From: Planctomycetota bacterium
Lineage (GTDB): Bacteria > Planctomycetota > Phycisphaerae > Phycisphaerales > SM1A02
Direction of reading: 5' to 3'
NCBI GenBank assembly: GCA_022566535.1
Contig: JADFIR010000005.1
Coordinates: 34,037-98,036, forward strand
Length of the DNA: 64,000 nt
A program made the translations under genes and the position numbers. Of the stretch, positions 27,538-35,887 are shown piece after piece; positions within the stretch are counted from its first letter, which is position 1; every line of letters begins with the position of its first letter. Below the pieces are notes generated by a model, which saw nothing but the letters and a program-made list of their open reading frames with translations, was not told the DNA's origin and ran no database searches.

Positions 27538-27846
27538 CTACGCGCGCGAAGCCGAGTTGCCGAGGAGAACGGCCACCAAGGCGGTGGACATACTCACGCG
27601 AGCGATCAATCCCGGACGTACCGCGAACACAGCGGCACGCGTTTTGGCCTCCATAGGTATATGCGCTTCCGGCCTCGGTCTTGCACCCGCGAATCCGAAA
27701 AAAGCTTCAAAATCACCTCCCAGCTGTCGCTCATCGCTCATGGCTTCTGGCTGATAGCTGAGAGCCATTCATCACCACGAAAGGACACGCGCCCCGGTTG
27801 CGAGGAGATACAGCAGATCCGTGATGCCGGCGCTGCTGCCATGACG
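27538..27846 (-). pseudogene. Decayed paralogues of dockerin-type secreted proteins
   Basis: The stretch 27646-27720 resembles the upstream region of the HAF gene (27341-27415): both read TGGCCTCCNTAGGTNTATATGC-like sequence, then an A-rich run and TTCGAAATCACC or a close variant. Downstream on the minus strand the frame gives a hydrophobic signal-like stretch (SMSTALVAVLLGNSASRA) that stops at once. At about 27785-27846 the minus strand reads AGITDLLYLLATGA, a degenerate dockerin loop. Together these are the 5' end of one lost paralogue and the 3' end of another. Confidence 0.5.
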
Positions 27847-27867
27847 TTCCAGGGGCAAGCGCCACGC

Positions 27868-28396
27868 TCAAGGAATCTTCCTCGGCACCTTCAGAACCTG
27901 GTCATCGCCAAAATACCTCTTCAGACATCCCTCATTGCAGAAGAAGAGCATGTCCTCTAGCCAAGTTTCCTTGCGACCACCTGAGCCGCCATTTCCCATT
28001 CTCACACGCGCCCGAGATTCTTTGCGAAATCGGCATTCCCTGGTCACACTGCCGCCCCGCCGATCGCCTCTTGTTGTGGAGTATTGAGTTGGGGGGCCCC
28101 CGCTGGAGGCCAACCGAAAGGAGATGATTCGCGAGGACAATGCAACTGAATGCGTGTTGCGAGAAGCGATTAAAGTCTCGTTGCCCTGTCCACGTTGATG
28201 ATTGGAAGATGTCTCGGTAAGGCTTGGATATTCGACGTGTGAGCAGCAGGCCTTTTGACAATATGGAGGATGTCCCGTCGACTCGCTTTTTCACATGCGG
28301 GGCGAGTTCAGGCGGATTGCACACGACTTGTCAGCCCCGGCGATAGCCGCGTTGGCCAGCTGCTGGGGCGGCGCCATTTTAACGAGGAGAAACACG
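27868..28396. other. Intergenic region with no convincing gene
   Basis: The minus strand has a short frame ending FFCNEGCLKRYFGDDQVLK (27868-27960) that could be a gene remnant, but there is no start or ribosome site. A motif at 28044-28079 matches 9077-9113. Nothing else is seen before the gene at 28397. Confidence 0.4.
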
Positions 28397-29215
28397 ATGT
28401 CAGAAAGAAGGAGCAACACCATGGTATTGTTGTCACGAGAATCACTTTCGATTGCGATCGCCGCCGCGGGGATGCTGGCCCAAACCAGCTTCGGCTCCGG
28501 GGAGTTCCAATACGGCACGATCAGCGAAGCGGGAACGGTCTGCGCGACGGCCCGGGCCGAATCACCATTCCAAGGCCAGTTTGACGAGGAGATAACTTGC
28601 GTTCCCATCAGCAACGGTTCCGGCTTCGCCGTTGCCACCGCCTCCCGCCAGGACGTCGGTGGGCCATGCACTGTTACGAATAGGTCCCATGCCACCCTGA
28701 CGACCGCGTACGTACTCACGACCGACCCGGGTCAGCTTGGCATCGGGGGTGAAAGCCTTGCAGTTCACACTGTGAGGGCGAGTTCGACGGGCGACGGGTG
28801 CCATGTCCCAGCCGTCTGTTTCCTCGGTAAGGCAGTGGCCGATGCGGAGTCGGACCTCCTGATCGACGTGAACTTCACCCTGGAGCAAGACACGCGGATA
28901 AAGGTTACCATTTGCGGGCTCAGTCGGAACGTCGACGAGGGCTCGTCGACATTTGAGTGGCGCCTTTTCGACGAAGGAGGAAATGAAATCGCAGCGTGCC
29001 TTCTGCAGGTGAACGGCATCGGCGAGGACGCTGGCCCAGTATTCGTGTTCGATGCTCCGATGGGCGACTACCTCTGGCAGGTCTCCTACCATACGCAGGG
29101 CCTTAGGGTGACCGCGAGTGTCGTCGAGTGCCCCCAGTCGGACAGCGACAGCTTGATAGGCGGCGATGCATGGGCTGCTACTTTGACTATCGTGAAATTC
29201 GGTCAAGTTCCATGA
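28397..29215 (+). CDS. Secreted hypothetical protein
   Basis: Start at 28397 with GAGGAGA 6 bp upstream. The product is 272 residues with a signal peptide-like N-terminus (LLSRESLSIAIAAAGMLAQT). The mature part is beta-rich with six or seven Cys (CATARAE, ITCVPI, GGPCTV, GCHVPAVCFLG, KVTICGL, AACLLQV) and Asp/Gly-containing strands such as DAPMGDYLWQVSYH. It resembles jelly-roll-like extracellular domains, but no family is recognised. It lacks dockerin loops, unlike its neighbours. Confidence 0.65.
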   Translation: MSERRSNTMVLLSRESLSIAIAAAGMLAQTSFGSGEFQYGTISEAGTVCATARAESPFQGQFDEEITCVPISNGSGFAVATASRQDVGGPCTVTNRSHATLTTAYVLTTDPGQLGIGGESLAVHTVRASSTGDGCHVPAVCFLGKAVADAESDLLIDVNFTLEQDTRIKVTICGLSRNVDEGSSTFEWRLFDEGGNEIAACLLQVNGIGEDAGPVFVFDAPMGDYLWQVSYHTQGLRVTASVVECPQSDSDSLIGGDAWAATLTIVKFGQVP

Positions 29216-29440
29216 CCCGGCGATCTTGACGGTCACTTGGTTATCACTCTCTTGATGTGATGTGGCTATCCCCCTCGCCATTTGGGGAGCATGCACCGCC
29301 CCCATGCGAGTGCTCTGGTGACCTCAATGACTACGGCCCCGATGTGGCCGCTCTAGCACCGATTTCTAATGCCCCCTTACCCAGCTACGTGCCTGCCTTA
29401 ACAATTCCGTTGACAAGCCCGAATCGGCTCGGTATTCGAC

Positions 29441-29920
29441 TCAGTCGACGAACCTCACACCGACGTGGAAGATCGACCCAACCAGCTTCTCACAATGGGC
29501 CACGCTTACTCGCGAGTAGAATCGTTGCCACAGCGGTGAGCCGAAGAAATTGACGATCAGCTGATCGTCGACGGCGAGTGGACATTCGGTCAGCAGGGAC
29601 ATCCCGCCTCCGGAGAAATCCATTGCCCACGCCTCACCAATCGACCTCTGCGAGCCGTCCTCCAATTCGACAGCAAGCGACACGCCGGCGTTGAGGGGGT
29701 AGCGAGCCCCCGTCAAAGAATACTTGAATGAGTGCTCGTTGCAGCGTTGTCTTACTGCGATCGACCAGACGCGTAACGGGCACGGTACGCGCGGGCGCGC
29801 GAGAGAGGCTACAACGGCGGCCTGGAGGCCCTGTCGCGCCGCTTGGGCAGGGGTTGGGACAGATTGACATCCCAGACCCCTCGTCGTTTGTTGGGTTGGT
29901 GAGCGGTTCGCACCTGTCAT
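29441..29920 (-). CDS. PilZ-domain protein
   Basis: The C-terminal ~90 of 159 residues fit a PilZ c-di-GMP-binding fold: ARYPLNAGVSLAVEL, then AMDFSGGGMSLLTECPL and HVGVRFVD. The D-x-S-x-x-G motif is present (DFSGGG), but the preceding RxxxR is degenerate (RYPLN), so ligand binding is uncertain. The first ~60 residues look non-conserved and the true start may be internal. Upstream, a 34-codon frame overlaps the ATG at 29920 by ATGA, so a tiny leader gene is possible. Confidence 0.6.
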   Translation of the reverse strand: MTGANRSPTQQTTRGLGCQSVPTPAQAARQGLQAAVVASLARPRVPCPLRVWSIAVRQRCNEHSFKYSLTGARYPLNAGVSLAVELEDGSQRSIGEAWAMDFSGGGMSLLTECPLAVDDQLIVNFFGSPLWQRFYSRVSVAHCEKLVGSIFHVGVRFVD

Positions 29921-30060
29921 ATCGGCGCTGCCCTCGGCGATAGCGCGGCGAACCGTCGTATCCGCTCAAGGATCGCCCGGTACAGCCAGCTGTAGACCGA
30001 TTGACGCAGCAGCGCCGTCATGCCGTGCTGAACGTTGCTGCCCGGTCCTGACGGTTTGTC

Positions 30061-30282
30061 TTACCAGGGCTGGGCCGCTACCACGCTCTCAATCTGAGCT
30101 TGCACGTGATCCGGCAGGTTTGTGAGAAAGTCGAGGCCCGTCAGCTCCTCGATCTGGTCCACACTCGTCAAGTGCGTCTCGATCCTTCGCTCAGGGCCAG
30201 GCACGGTCGCGATATGCGGGACGAGGAACGCCAGCACATCCGGGTTCTGTAGATCGCGCATACCCCAGCAACCAGTCTTCAA
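30061..30282 (-). pseudogene. C-terminal remnant of a DNA/RNA non-specific endonuclease
   Basis: The frame reads LQNPDVLAFLVPHIATVPG, then YLTSVD-like THLTSVDQIEELTGLDFL and LPDHVQ. The segment T-S-V-D-x-I-E-x-L-T-G-L-D-F is characteristic of the C-terminal end of secreted NUC-type endonucleases. The catalytic DRGH region is absent, so only the end of the gene remains. It abuts the methyltransferase stop, suggesting that the restriction-modification genes were inserted into or next to an older nuclease gene. Confidence 0.6.
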
Positions 30283-31652
30283 GAGAAGGTCATCTGCTGG
30301 TTCGGTTGTCTCGTCACTTCAGGCGCACCATTGCAGCCAAGACCGGGATCTGTGCGCAAGCACCGCACCTGCTGGCCGTCTATCAGAAAGCGCGCGTTCG
30401 CCTTTCGGCAGATTGAGCGAACGAAACGGGATGTACCTCCAGCATCGTCAATGGCAGTTCGCAAGTCGATTAACGCACGACCGGCGGTCAAGTATCGCCG
30501 CACGCCATTCCAACGTTTTCTGTGTCCATAACAAAACGCCAATCCTCTATCTGCTGCTGAGAGTTCATCAATGACCTTGCGGTCCGCGATGATTCGATCG
30601 TATTTCACCCACAGCTTCTGCTTTTGCAGTTTGATTACCTTCGTAACTCTCTCCGCACCGAGTATCACTCTTGCCGCCTCTTCCAATGCCGCATGATCTC
30701 TTGGTAGATCGTCCTTGGCCGCGTAGCCTTGCAGCACATCCGCAAGATAGCGGATTGGCTTGCTACCCTTGCGACCATGAAACGCATATTGAACTAGCAA
30801 TCCGATTGCAAGGTTCTCAGCGTGGGACGATCCCCACATACGTAGACGGGAATCAGATTGGCGCGCGTACTTCTCGGAGATCTCGCAAGCCAGGAATCTG
30901 CGATCTAGCGTGTACGCGACCTTCGGAAGGGTGCCACTACCCGAGAAAGGATCAAGTATGACGTCGCCTGGCTGGCTACAAGCGCGCACGATTTTCTCGG
31001 ATACCTCCTCAGGAAACACAGCGATGTGACTCGTTTGGCCAACCGAGCCAAAGGCTACTCGTTCGGCCTGCCAGACGTTTCCTGGATTGCGACCAAACAG
31101 ATGATTGCGCCCATCGTATTCCTTGCTGCGCTCCCTGATCTCGTCGAGATGAAATACTGGACGAGTTGAGCCCGTCTCGTTGGGTTTTAGCAGCCACAGG
31201 ATCGTTTCATGTCTATTCGTGAACTTGCTCTTGAAGGCCATGCTCCCAAAATAATTCCAGATGATGCGATCCCAAAGATGGAACCCCATGGTCTCGAAAA
31301 TAGGAAGCGATAGTGCATCAAGCACCTTGATTCCACTACTTTCTCCATTGGCATTGCCTCCAAAGTCGGTATAGCCGACCTGCCAAAACAACGATCCGCC
31401 TGGGCGCGTTACACGAAACAGTTCTCGCGCCACATTCTCGATCAGGTTACTGTAGTGTTCAATTTCCTGGCTATCACGGAAGCCGTGATAGCGGCGTCCA
31501 ATGTTGTATGGCGGACTAGTATGGGTAAGCGCAACGGAACCAGTTGGCACAAGCGGTAACATCTGCTGGCAATCGGCGCGGACGATCGCGTCGGGCGCGC
31601 CGTCAAAACGAGACAGCGGTGTCAAGAAGCTGGTATTTGGGTGGTTTGGCAT
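30279..31652 (-). CDS. DNA methyltransferase (N4-cytosine/N6-adenine type) of an R-M pair
   Basis: Encodes 457 residues. The catalytic motif TSPPYN is at residues 45-50 and the AdoMet motif DPFSGSGT near 234, the order of beta-class amino-methyltransferases. Between them is a target-recognition region (FWQVGYTDFGG, RHETILWLLK). After about residue 260 a ~190-residue C-terminal extension of unknown fold follows. The gene starts 6 bp after the HNH nuclease stop in the same operon, which strongly suggests a type II restriction-modification system. The base specificity cannot be read from sequence. Confidence 0.85.
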   Translation of the reverse strand: MPNHPNTSFLTPLSRFDGAPDAIVRADCQQMLPLVPTGSVALTHTSPPYNIGRRYHGFRDSQEIEHYSNLIENVARELFRVTRPGGSLFWQVGYTDFGGNANGESSGIKVLDALSLPIFETMGFHLWDRIIWNYFGSMAFKSKFTNRHETILWLLKPNETGSTRPVFHLDEIRERSKEYDGRNHLFGRNPGNVWQAERVAFGSVGQTSHIAVFPEEVSEKIVRACSQPGDVILDPFSGSGTLPKVAYTLDRRFLACEISEKYARQSDSRLRMWGSSHAENLAIGLLVQYAFHGRKGSKPIRYLADVLQGYAAKDDLPRDHAALEEAARVILGAERVTKVIKLQKQKLWVKYDRIIADRKVIDELSAADRGLAFCYGHRKRWNGVRRYLTAGRALIDLRTAIDDAGGTSRFVRSICRKANARFLIDGQQVRCLRTDPGLGCNGAPEVTRQPNQQMTFS

Positions 31653-31658
31653 CGAGGT

Positions 31659-32504
31659 TTAGGCGCTGAAATAGAGGTCGTGACGGGTCAGAAACTGCTC
31701 CGTGACGTAGTCGATGTTCTCCGCTGCGATTCCATGCCGAACCGTAAGAGATCGCTCCGTCCCTGAAAGATCCCGGTACATGTGCTCCAGTTTACGCGTG
31801 CGACCTCTCATGTCGAGAATCGCAAACAAGAAGTAGTCGAACTCAACGTGATGATCGGGACATAGTATTACTACGTTGGATACGTCATCTTCCCCCTTAT
31901 GATCACGCCCTAGTGGGCGGAGGTGATGTCCTTCGCAGTAGTACTTGTCGCCACCCAAATGAATCGTGTTCCCGCAAACCTGGCACTCGTTCTTGTAGAG
32001 TGTCTTCAGCTCGTTAATGGCTGGATAATTCCGGTCGAACTCGGTTCTCGTAACCATGCGGTACTTGGGGGCGACGGGCGTTCTGGAAGGCGGACCAAAA
32101 TCTGTAGTCAGGATGTCAGCCGCCAGGCGCATCGCGACTTTGAACGGATACCCGCCTCCGCCTCCCGAGCGTACCCGGCCGCCGAGAGACACAGGAAGAA
32201 TACGGCCGAGAATCTTGTGCTGAGCCCGATTCGCCTTCAGAAACTTGCGCCAAGACTTGGCGAAGAGCTTGTTGTTTGTGTCGAGTGGCCGATGGACTGC
32301 CCGTGCCTGATTAGACAGCCAATCGAGGACATCTTGATGCTGCCTGAGATAAGGCATGGCCGCCAGATAGCCGCGCATGAGGTGTCCCTGGCGGTTTGTA
32401 TTGTCGGTGTTGTTTGCTATCTCCAAAGCCCGGCGCGCGAGGGCATCGTCCGTTTGTTGTTCGCACCAATCACGGAAATCGGTGTATGAACGCGGTTGGG
32501 GCAT
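31659..32504 (-). CDS. HNH restriction endonuclease
   Basis: Encodes 281 residues. The C-terminal half has an HNH nuclease: CQVCG as zinc ligands, EGHHLRPLG carrying the catalytic His, and NVVILCPDHHVEFD with Asn, a zinc Cys and His. The N-terminal half is helical with a Gly-rich loop (RVRSGGGGGYPF). It is the first gene of the pair with the methyltransferase, which would protect the host from it. HNH restriction enzymes of this layout are known; this subfamily is not named here. Confidence 0.82.
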   Translation of the reverse strand: MPQPRSYTDFRDWCEQQTDDALARRALEIANNTDNTNRQGHLMRGYLAAMPYLRQHQDVLDWLSNQARAVHRPLDTNNKLFAKSWRKFLKANRAQHKILGRILPVSLGGRVRSGGGGGYPFKVAMRLAADILTTDFGPPSRTPVAPKYRMVTRTEFDRNYPAINELKTLYKNECQVCGNTIHLGGDKYYCEGHHLRPLGRDHKGEDDVSNVVILCPDHHVEFDYFLFAILDMRGRTRKLEHMYRDLSGTERSLTVRHGIAAENIDYVTEQFLTRHDLYFSA

Positions 32505-32691
32505 CGAACGATCCCATTGAGGGCCATGGCTTCAGTTGGCCGAAATCCGGAGCCTCGAAAGGGAGATTGTAAGCCAATTAGGGGCTGGCGGTGCCTCAAT
32601 CGAGGGCAGCGGCCATTGCCGCCAGGATACCGTCTGCCCTGATTCGTGCCCCGCTGCCCGCGCACAAAAATCCCCGCCAAGGGCTGGAAGG

Positions 32692-33911
32692 GCGTCGTGT
32701 GCCATTTGTCAGCCGAACCACAAATGCTTGCGAGTCAAAGGGATCAGTGCGTAGCGATCCGCCCGACTTGAGGGCTCGTTTAGCGGTTTTGGCTCGCTAG
32801 ACTGGCGACCATGCTAACGATTCCAATGAGAATGCTGCTCCTTGCGATCGCCGGGTGGCTGAACGAGGAGCAGCGGGAGAGGATCGAGTTCCTTCAGGAG
32901 CAGGTTCGCGTTCTTCAGGAACTCCAAGGTGGCAAGAGGCTCCGCCTCACTGATGACCAACGTCGGCGCCTGGCAGCCAAGGGTAAGCGGCTTGGCAGGC
33001 GGGTATTGCGGGAGTTGGGAACGATCGTCACACCGGACACGATACTGCGCTGGCATCGTGAGTTGATCGCCAGGAAGTACGATGGGAGCAGCAATCGAGG
33101 GCCAGGCCGGCCGCGTGTCACCGATGAAGTTCGGTCGTTGATCGTCAGAATGGCTTCAGAGAATGAGCGTTGGGGCTACACCCGGATCGTTGGAGAACTC
33201 TCCAAGCTCGGCCACACTGTTTCGCGGACGAGCGTCCGTCGAATCCTCGCCGCGCATGGGATCGAACCGGCCCCAGAGCGGCTGAAGCACATGCCTTGGT
33301 CGAAGTTCCTGAAGGCGCACTGGGAGGGTCTCGCGGCCGCGGACTTCTTCGCGATCGAAGTCTGGACGAAGAGGGGGCTGATTCGCTACATGGTCTTGTT
33401 CGTGATCGATCTCAAGACGCGCCGGGTGGAGATTGCAGGGATCAGGCCGGTCCCGAATGGCGATTGGATGGGGCAGATGGCGCGGAATCTGATGGATTCA
33501 GTCTCGGGATTCCTTCGGACAAGGATGCATCTGATTCACGATCGCGACCCGCTGTTTACCGCCAACTTCCGTGAGATCCTGAGGAGTGGGGGAGTGGAAT
33601 CGGTTCGACTGCCGCCTCGAAGTCCGAATCTCAACGCGTTCGCCGAACGGTTCGTGCTATCCATCAAATCCGAATGTCTCGAACGAATGGTCTTCGTCGG
33701 AGAACGCCATCTTCGTCGGGCCATCGACGAGTACGTGGAGCATTATCACATCGAGCGTCCGCATCAAGGACTGGCCAACGAACTTATCTATGAGGTGCCA
33801 GAATGCTGCGAAGGACCGGTTCATCGCCGAGAACGCTTGGGCGGAATGCTCAGTTCCTACTATCGTGAGGCGGCATAATGGGTCGGATGAGTATTGGCAC
33901 AGGACGGGGTG
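32692..33911 (+). mobile_element. Insertion sequence with DDE integrase-type transposase
   Basis: The left end near 32692 reads GCGTCGTGTGCCATTTGTCA; the right end near 33891-33911 is, reversed, CCGTCCTGTGCCAATACTCA. These form an imperfect terminal inverted repeat around the transposase. Two related right ends occur at about 35058-35077 and 39536-39558 (GTATTGGCACACGACGG). No clear target duplication was identified. The IS family is not assigned. Between the HNH gene (32505) and the left end nothing else is seen. Confidence 0.65.
32811..33878 (+). CDS. Transposase with integrase core domain
   Basis: Encodes 355 residues. The N-terminal half has a helix-turn-helix with IVTPDTILRWHREL and a second HTH (VSRTSVRRILAAHGIEP). 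The rve-type catalytic core has Asp in AADFFAIEVWT, Asp in IHDRDPLFTANF and Glu in NAFAERFVLSIKSEC, the D-D-E triad. The C-terminus (RERLGGMLSSYYREAA) is conserved in the two remnants at 34774-35048 and 39443-39527, which share the same end. It mobilises the surrounding IS. Confidence 0.87.
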   Translation: MLTIPMRMLLLAIAGWLNEEQRERIEFLQEQVRVLQELQGGKRLRLTDDQRRRLAAKGKRLGRRVLRELGTIVTPDTILRWHRELIARKYDGSSNRGPGRPRVTDEVRSLIVRMASENERWGYTRIVGELSKLGHTVSRTSVRRILAAHGIEPAPERLKHMPWSKFLKAHWEGLAAADFFAIEVWTKRGLIRYMVLFVIDLKTRRVEIAGIRPVPNGDWMGQMARNLMDSVSGFLRTRMHLIHDRDPLFTANFREILRSGGVESVRLPPRSPNLNAFAERFVLSIKSECLERMVFVGERHLRRAIDEYVEHYHIERPHQGLANELIYEVPECCEGPVHRRERLGGMLSSYYREAA

Positions 33912-34044
33912 CAAGCTGAAACGCCGGTCTAGGTCGGTGATTGATCCAGCAGCTCTGTGAGTCGCTCGACCCGTGACGTTTTCGGGAGAGACAGGGGTCA
34001 CCGGTGCTCGATGATCATCGTGGTGACAGAGTAAGCCGCTGGCC

Positions 34045-34111
34045 GCCTAACGGTTCGGCCCTTGAGCTGCGGTGCGCGAAGTGCGCCATCAGCTGCGAGC
34101 GCATGTTATGC
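34045..34111 (-). other. attC-like site
   Basis: On the minus strand it starts GCATAAC (34111-34105) and ends GTTAGGC (34051-34045), the R'' and R' core pattern of integron attC sites. The 67-bp interior is an imperfect palindrome (CAGCT and GCGC arms). It overlaps the 3' end of the HAD gene, as attC sites do in gene cassettes. No integron integrase is present in the window. Confidence 0.6.
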
Positions 34112-34733
34112 AGCCGCTCGGCGCAGGTGCATGGCTGAATCGTCGCTCAGCGATCCGTTCTTCAAGTTCTCCGAGATCCCGCCAGGAGAGTTCGATACCA
34201 AATCCGCCAAGCTCACTGAGCGGGACGATGTCCTTCTCGGGGCGATCCCCTACGGCCACCGTCTTGCAGGCACAGGTTCCTAGTGCTTGAATCGCCTCCA
34301 AGAAAACTTGGCGATCCGGCTTCACACCGTTTTCACATCCGCGCGCATATGTGAAGAAGCTCTCCCAGTGCAGTTCTTCCAGGCACCGTTCGAGATAGCG
34401 AGTGACGTTGTTGGTGAGCACTGCCAGGGCGAGCCCGCGATTCTTGGTGAGTCGGTGCAAGATGGCCCGAGTCTCGGGATGACGTCGCAGCCGCCCCGGA
34501 TCGAAGCGTTCCGCGCGATGTTCGGAGAACTCCATTGGTTCGTAGCCGTGCAGTAACTCCTTGGTAGTCGCCCCCGACGTGGATCGTGCTCGGAGTTCCG
34601 CCGGATCTGCGCCGCGCTGAATCAGCCAGGAATCGCGGATCGCCCTCAGGTGGTCTGACTCAGAATCCCTCTCGACAAGGGTTCCATTCAGGTCGAATAT
34701 CACACCGGCGATTTGAGAGTCAATCCTGCTCAT
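34089..34733 (-). CDS. HAD-superfamily hydrolase-like protein
   Basis: Start at 34733 ([10 protein letters not shown]); a longer frame to 34937 is antisense to a transposase remnant. The product is 214 residues. HAD motif I appears as FDLNGTLV, motif II in AVLTNN, Lys in GVKPDR, and motif III/IV in VGDRPEKDI. In motif I the second Asp of DxD is Asn, which would remove the usual general acid/base, so phosphatase activity may be reduced or altered. The last residues are encoded by the attC-like site, as in an integron cassette. Confidence 0.75.
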   Translation of the reverse strand: MSRIDSQIAGVIFDLNGTLVERDSESDHLRAIRDSWLIQRGADPAELRARSTSGATTKELLHGYEPMEFSEHRAERFDPGRLRRHPETRAILHRLTKNRGLALAVLTNNVTRYLERCLEELHWESFFTYARGCENGVKPDRQVFLEAIQALGTCACKTVAVGDRPEKDIVPLSELGGFGIELSWRDLGELEERIAERRFSHAPAPSGCITCARS

Positions 34734-34773
34734 TCGCAAACGCCGTTTGTAAGATATTCCGCTATCCAACCGG

Positions 34774-35077
34774 TGCGACTTCCGCCGAGGAGCCCGAATC
34801 TGAATGCCTACGCCGAGCGGTTTGTTGTCTCGATCAAGTCTGAATGCCTCAATCGACTGGTGATTCTCGGTGAGCGGCATCTTCGGCGAGCTGTCGCGGA
34901 GTATGTTGAGCACTACCAGCTGGAGCGAACTCACCAAGGCTTAGGCAACACGCTGATCGATGGGGTTCCAGAACGAGGGTCCGCCAAGATCGCCCGACGT
35001 GAACGACTCGGCGGACTCCTCAATCATTACTATCGAGAAGCGGCATGATCGCTGGATCGAGTATTGGCACACGACGG
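34774..35077 (+). pseudogene. 3' remnant of an IS transposase (copy 2)
   Basis: The frame reads [20 protein letters not shown], then [20 protein letters not shown] and ends YYREAA, closely matching the C-terminal quarter of the transposase at 32811-33878. It is followed by the same terminal GTATTGGCACACGACGG. The rest of the element is missing. Its right end truncates the gene at 35078-35393. Confidence 0.8.
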
Positions 35078-35393
35078 CGTCAAATCCGCCAAATGCGCCC
35101 CGCATCAGTTCGTCGATTCGACACGTATCGATTTCCACGATGTCGAAATCGACGATCTGGGAGAGACCGTCATCTTCGAAGGCGTCGTCGTACGGATTCC
35201 AGAGTTCAAGATCAAGGTCGATAGACGCGTAGCGGCGCTCAAAGGAGTCTTCCAGTTTCTCAATTGCGGTCGAGGCGTCGGGAAGATATGCGAAGATTGC
35301 GACATTCAAATCCGTGTCACGCGACTGCGCGTGGAGAGCGAGAGGCGTGAGAAACAGGTAACCGGCAAGCAATGCGAATGTGATACGGTTCAT
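35078..35393 (-). pseudogene. 5' part of a secreted binding protein/thiaminase-like gene truncated by an IS end
   Basis: From ATG 35393: signal peptide NRITFALLAGYLFLTPLALH, then LNVAIFAYLPDAS, LEDSFERRYASIDLDLELWN and FDIVEIDTCRIDELM. This resembles the N-lobe of extracellular solute-binding or thiaminase-type proteins, which read L-N-V-A-x-F-x-Y-x-P-D and Y-D-V-V-E-I-D. After about 100 residues it runs directly into the IS remnant. It starts 16 bp after the second attC-like site, so it was probably a cassette gene. Confidence 0.6.
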
Positions 35394-35408
35394 CGTTTCT
35401 CGTTTGCA

Positions 35409-35466
35409 ATCTAACGTTGCGTTCACCGGCGAGCGTAGCAAGTCCGCGTGCAATGATTTGTTTGGC
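35409..35466 (-). other. attC-like site upstream of the truncated cassette gene
   Basis: On the minus strand it starts GCCAAAC (35466-35460) and ends GTTAGAT (35415-35409) with an imperfectly palindromic 58-bp interior. GTTAGAT fits the R' consensus GTTRRRY. The truncated gene starts just after it, the normal cassette arrangement. Confidence 0.5.
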
Positions 35467-35613
35467 GGCATCCCGGTCAAGGGCCTTTCCTCTTCTATAT
35501 TCTTGCGCTTCTTCGGATTAGCAACTGTCGTGGGAACTCGTGGGAATTCCCATCCACTTCAAGATCACGTGAGACAAGCCCTGCTTGAGCCCGATTGCGA
35601 TGCCGTCAGCGGC

Positions 35614-35817
35614 TGTCCCTCCCGAAAACTGCATCCGTGCGATCCACCCTGGTTCGGGCACCGCATTCATTCTACTCGTTGGCATCAACTGGCAGTGTCC
35701 CCTGCTCAGGTGACGCCTGCGCAGGGGACGTCGCCAATGTATGCCAACGAGTACAATCAAGGTACTGTGGCACCGGAAGTGCGATAGGCCACTTGGATCG
35801 AGTTTTCGGGAGGAACA
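35614..35817 (+). repeat. ~205-bp hairpin repeat, copy A
   Basis: Copy A of a five-member family (others at 41584, 43660, 46934 and 54988). The outer arms are TGTCCCTCCCGAAAACT and its inverted counterpart AGTTTTCGGGAGGAACA. The middle arms are ATTCTACTCGTTGGCAT and ATGCCAACGAGTACAAT. The inner arms centre on GACGCC. The whole copy can fold into one long hairpin. It ends 70 bp upstream of the hydrolase gene at 35888. The gap before it (35467-35613) holds nothing recognisable. Confidence 0.85.
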
Positions 35818-35887
35818 CCCGGCTATACTTCGTTTTCAGTTTCCACTTGATTGAAGAACCCTCCTGCTCGTACTAAAGAGTCATGTC

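Noticed and set aside
27427..27960. 177-codon plus-strand frame
   Set aside because: Composition is irregular, there is no ribosome site, and the minus strand explains the region better as decayed secreted genes.
33961..34000. Possible half copy of the hairpin repeat (GACGTTTTCGGGAGAGACAGGG)
   Set aside because: It resembles the right outer arm, but the middle and inner arms are absent; too short to count as a sixth copy.
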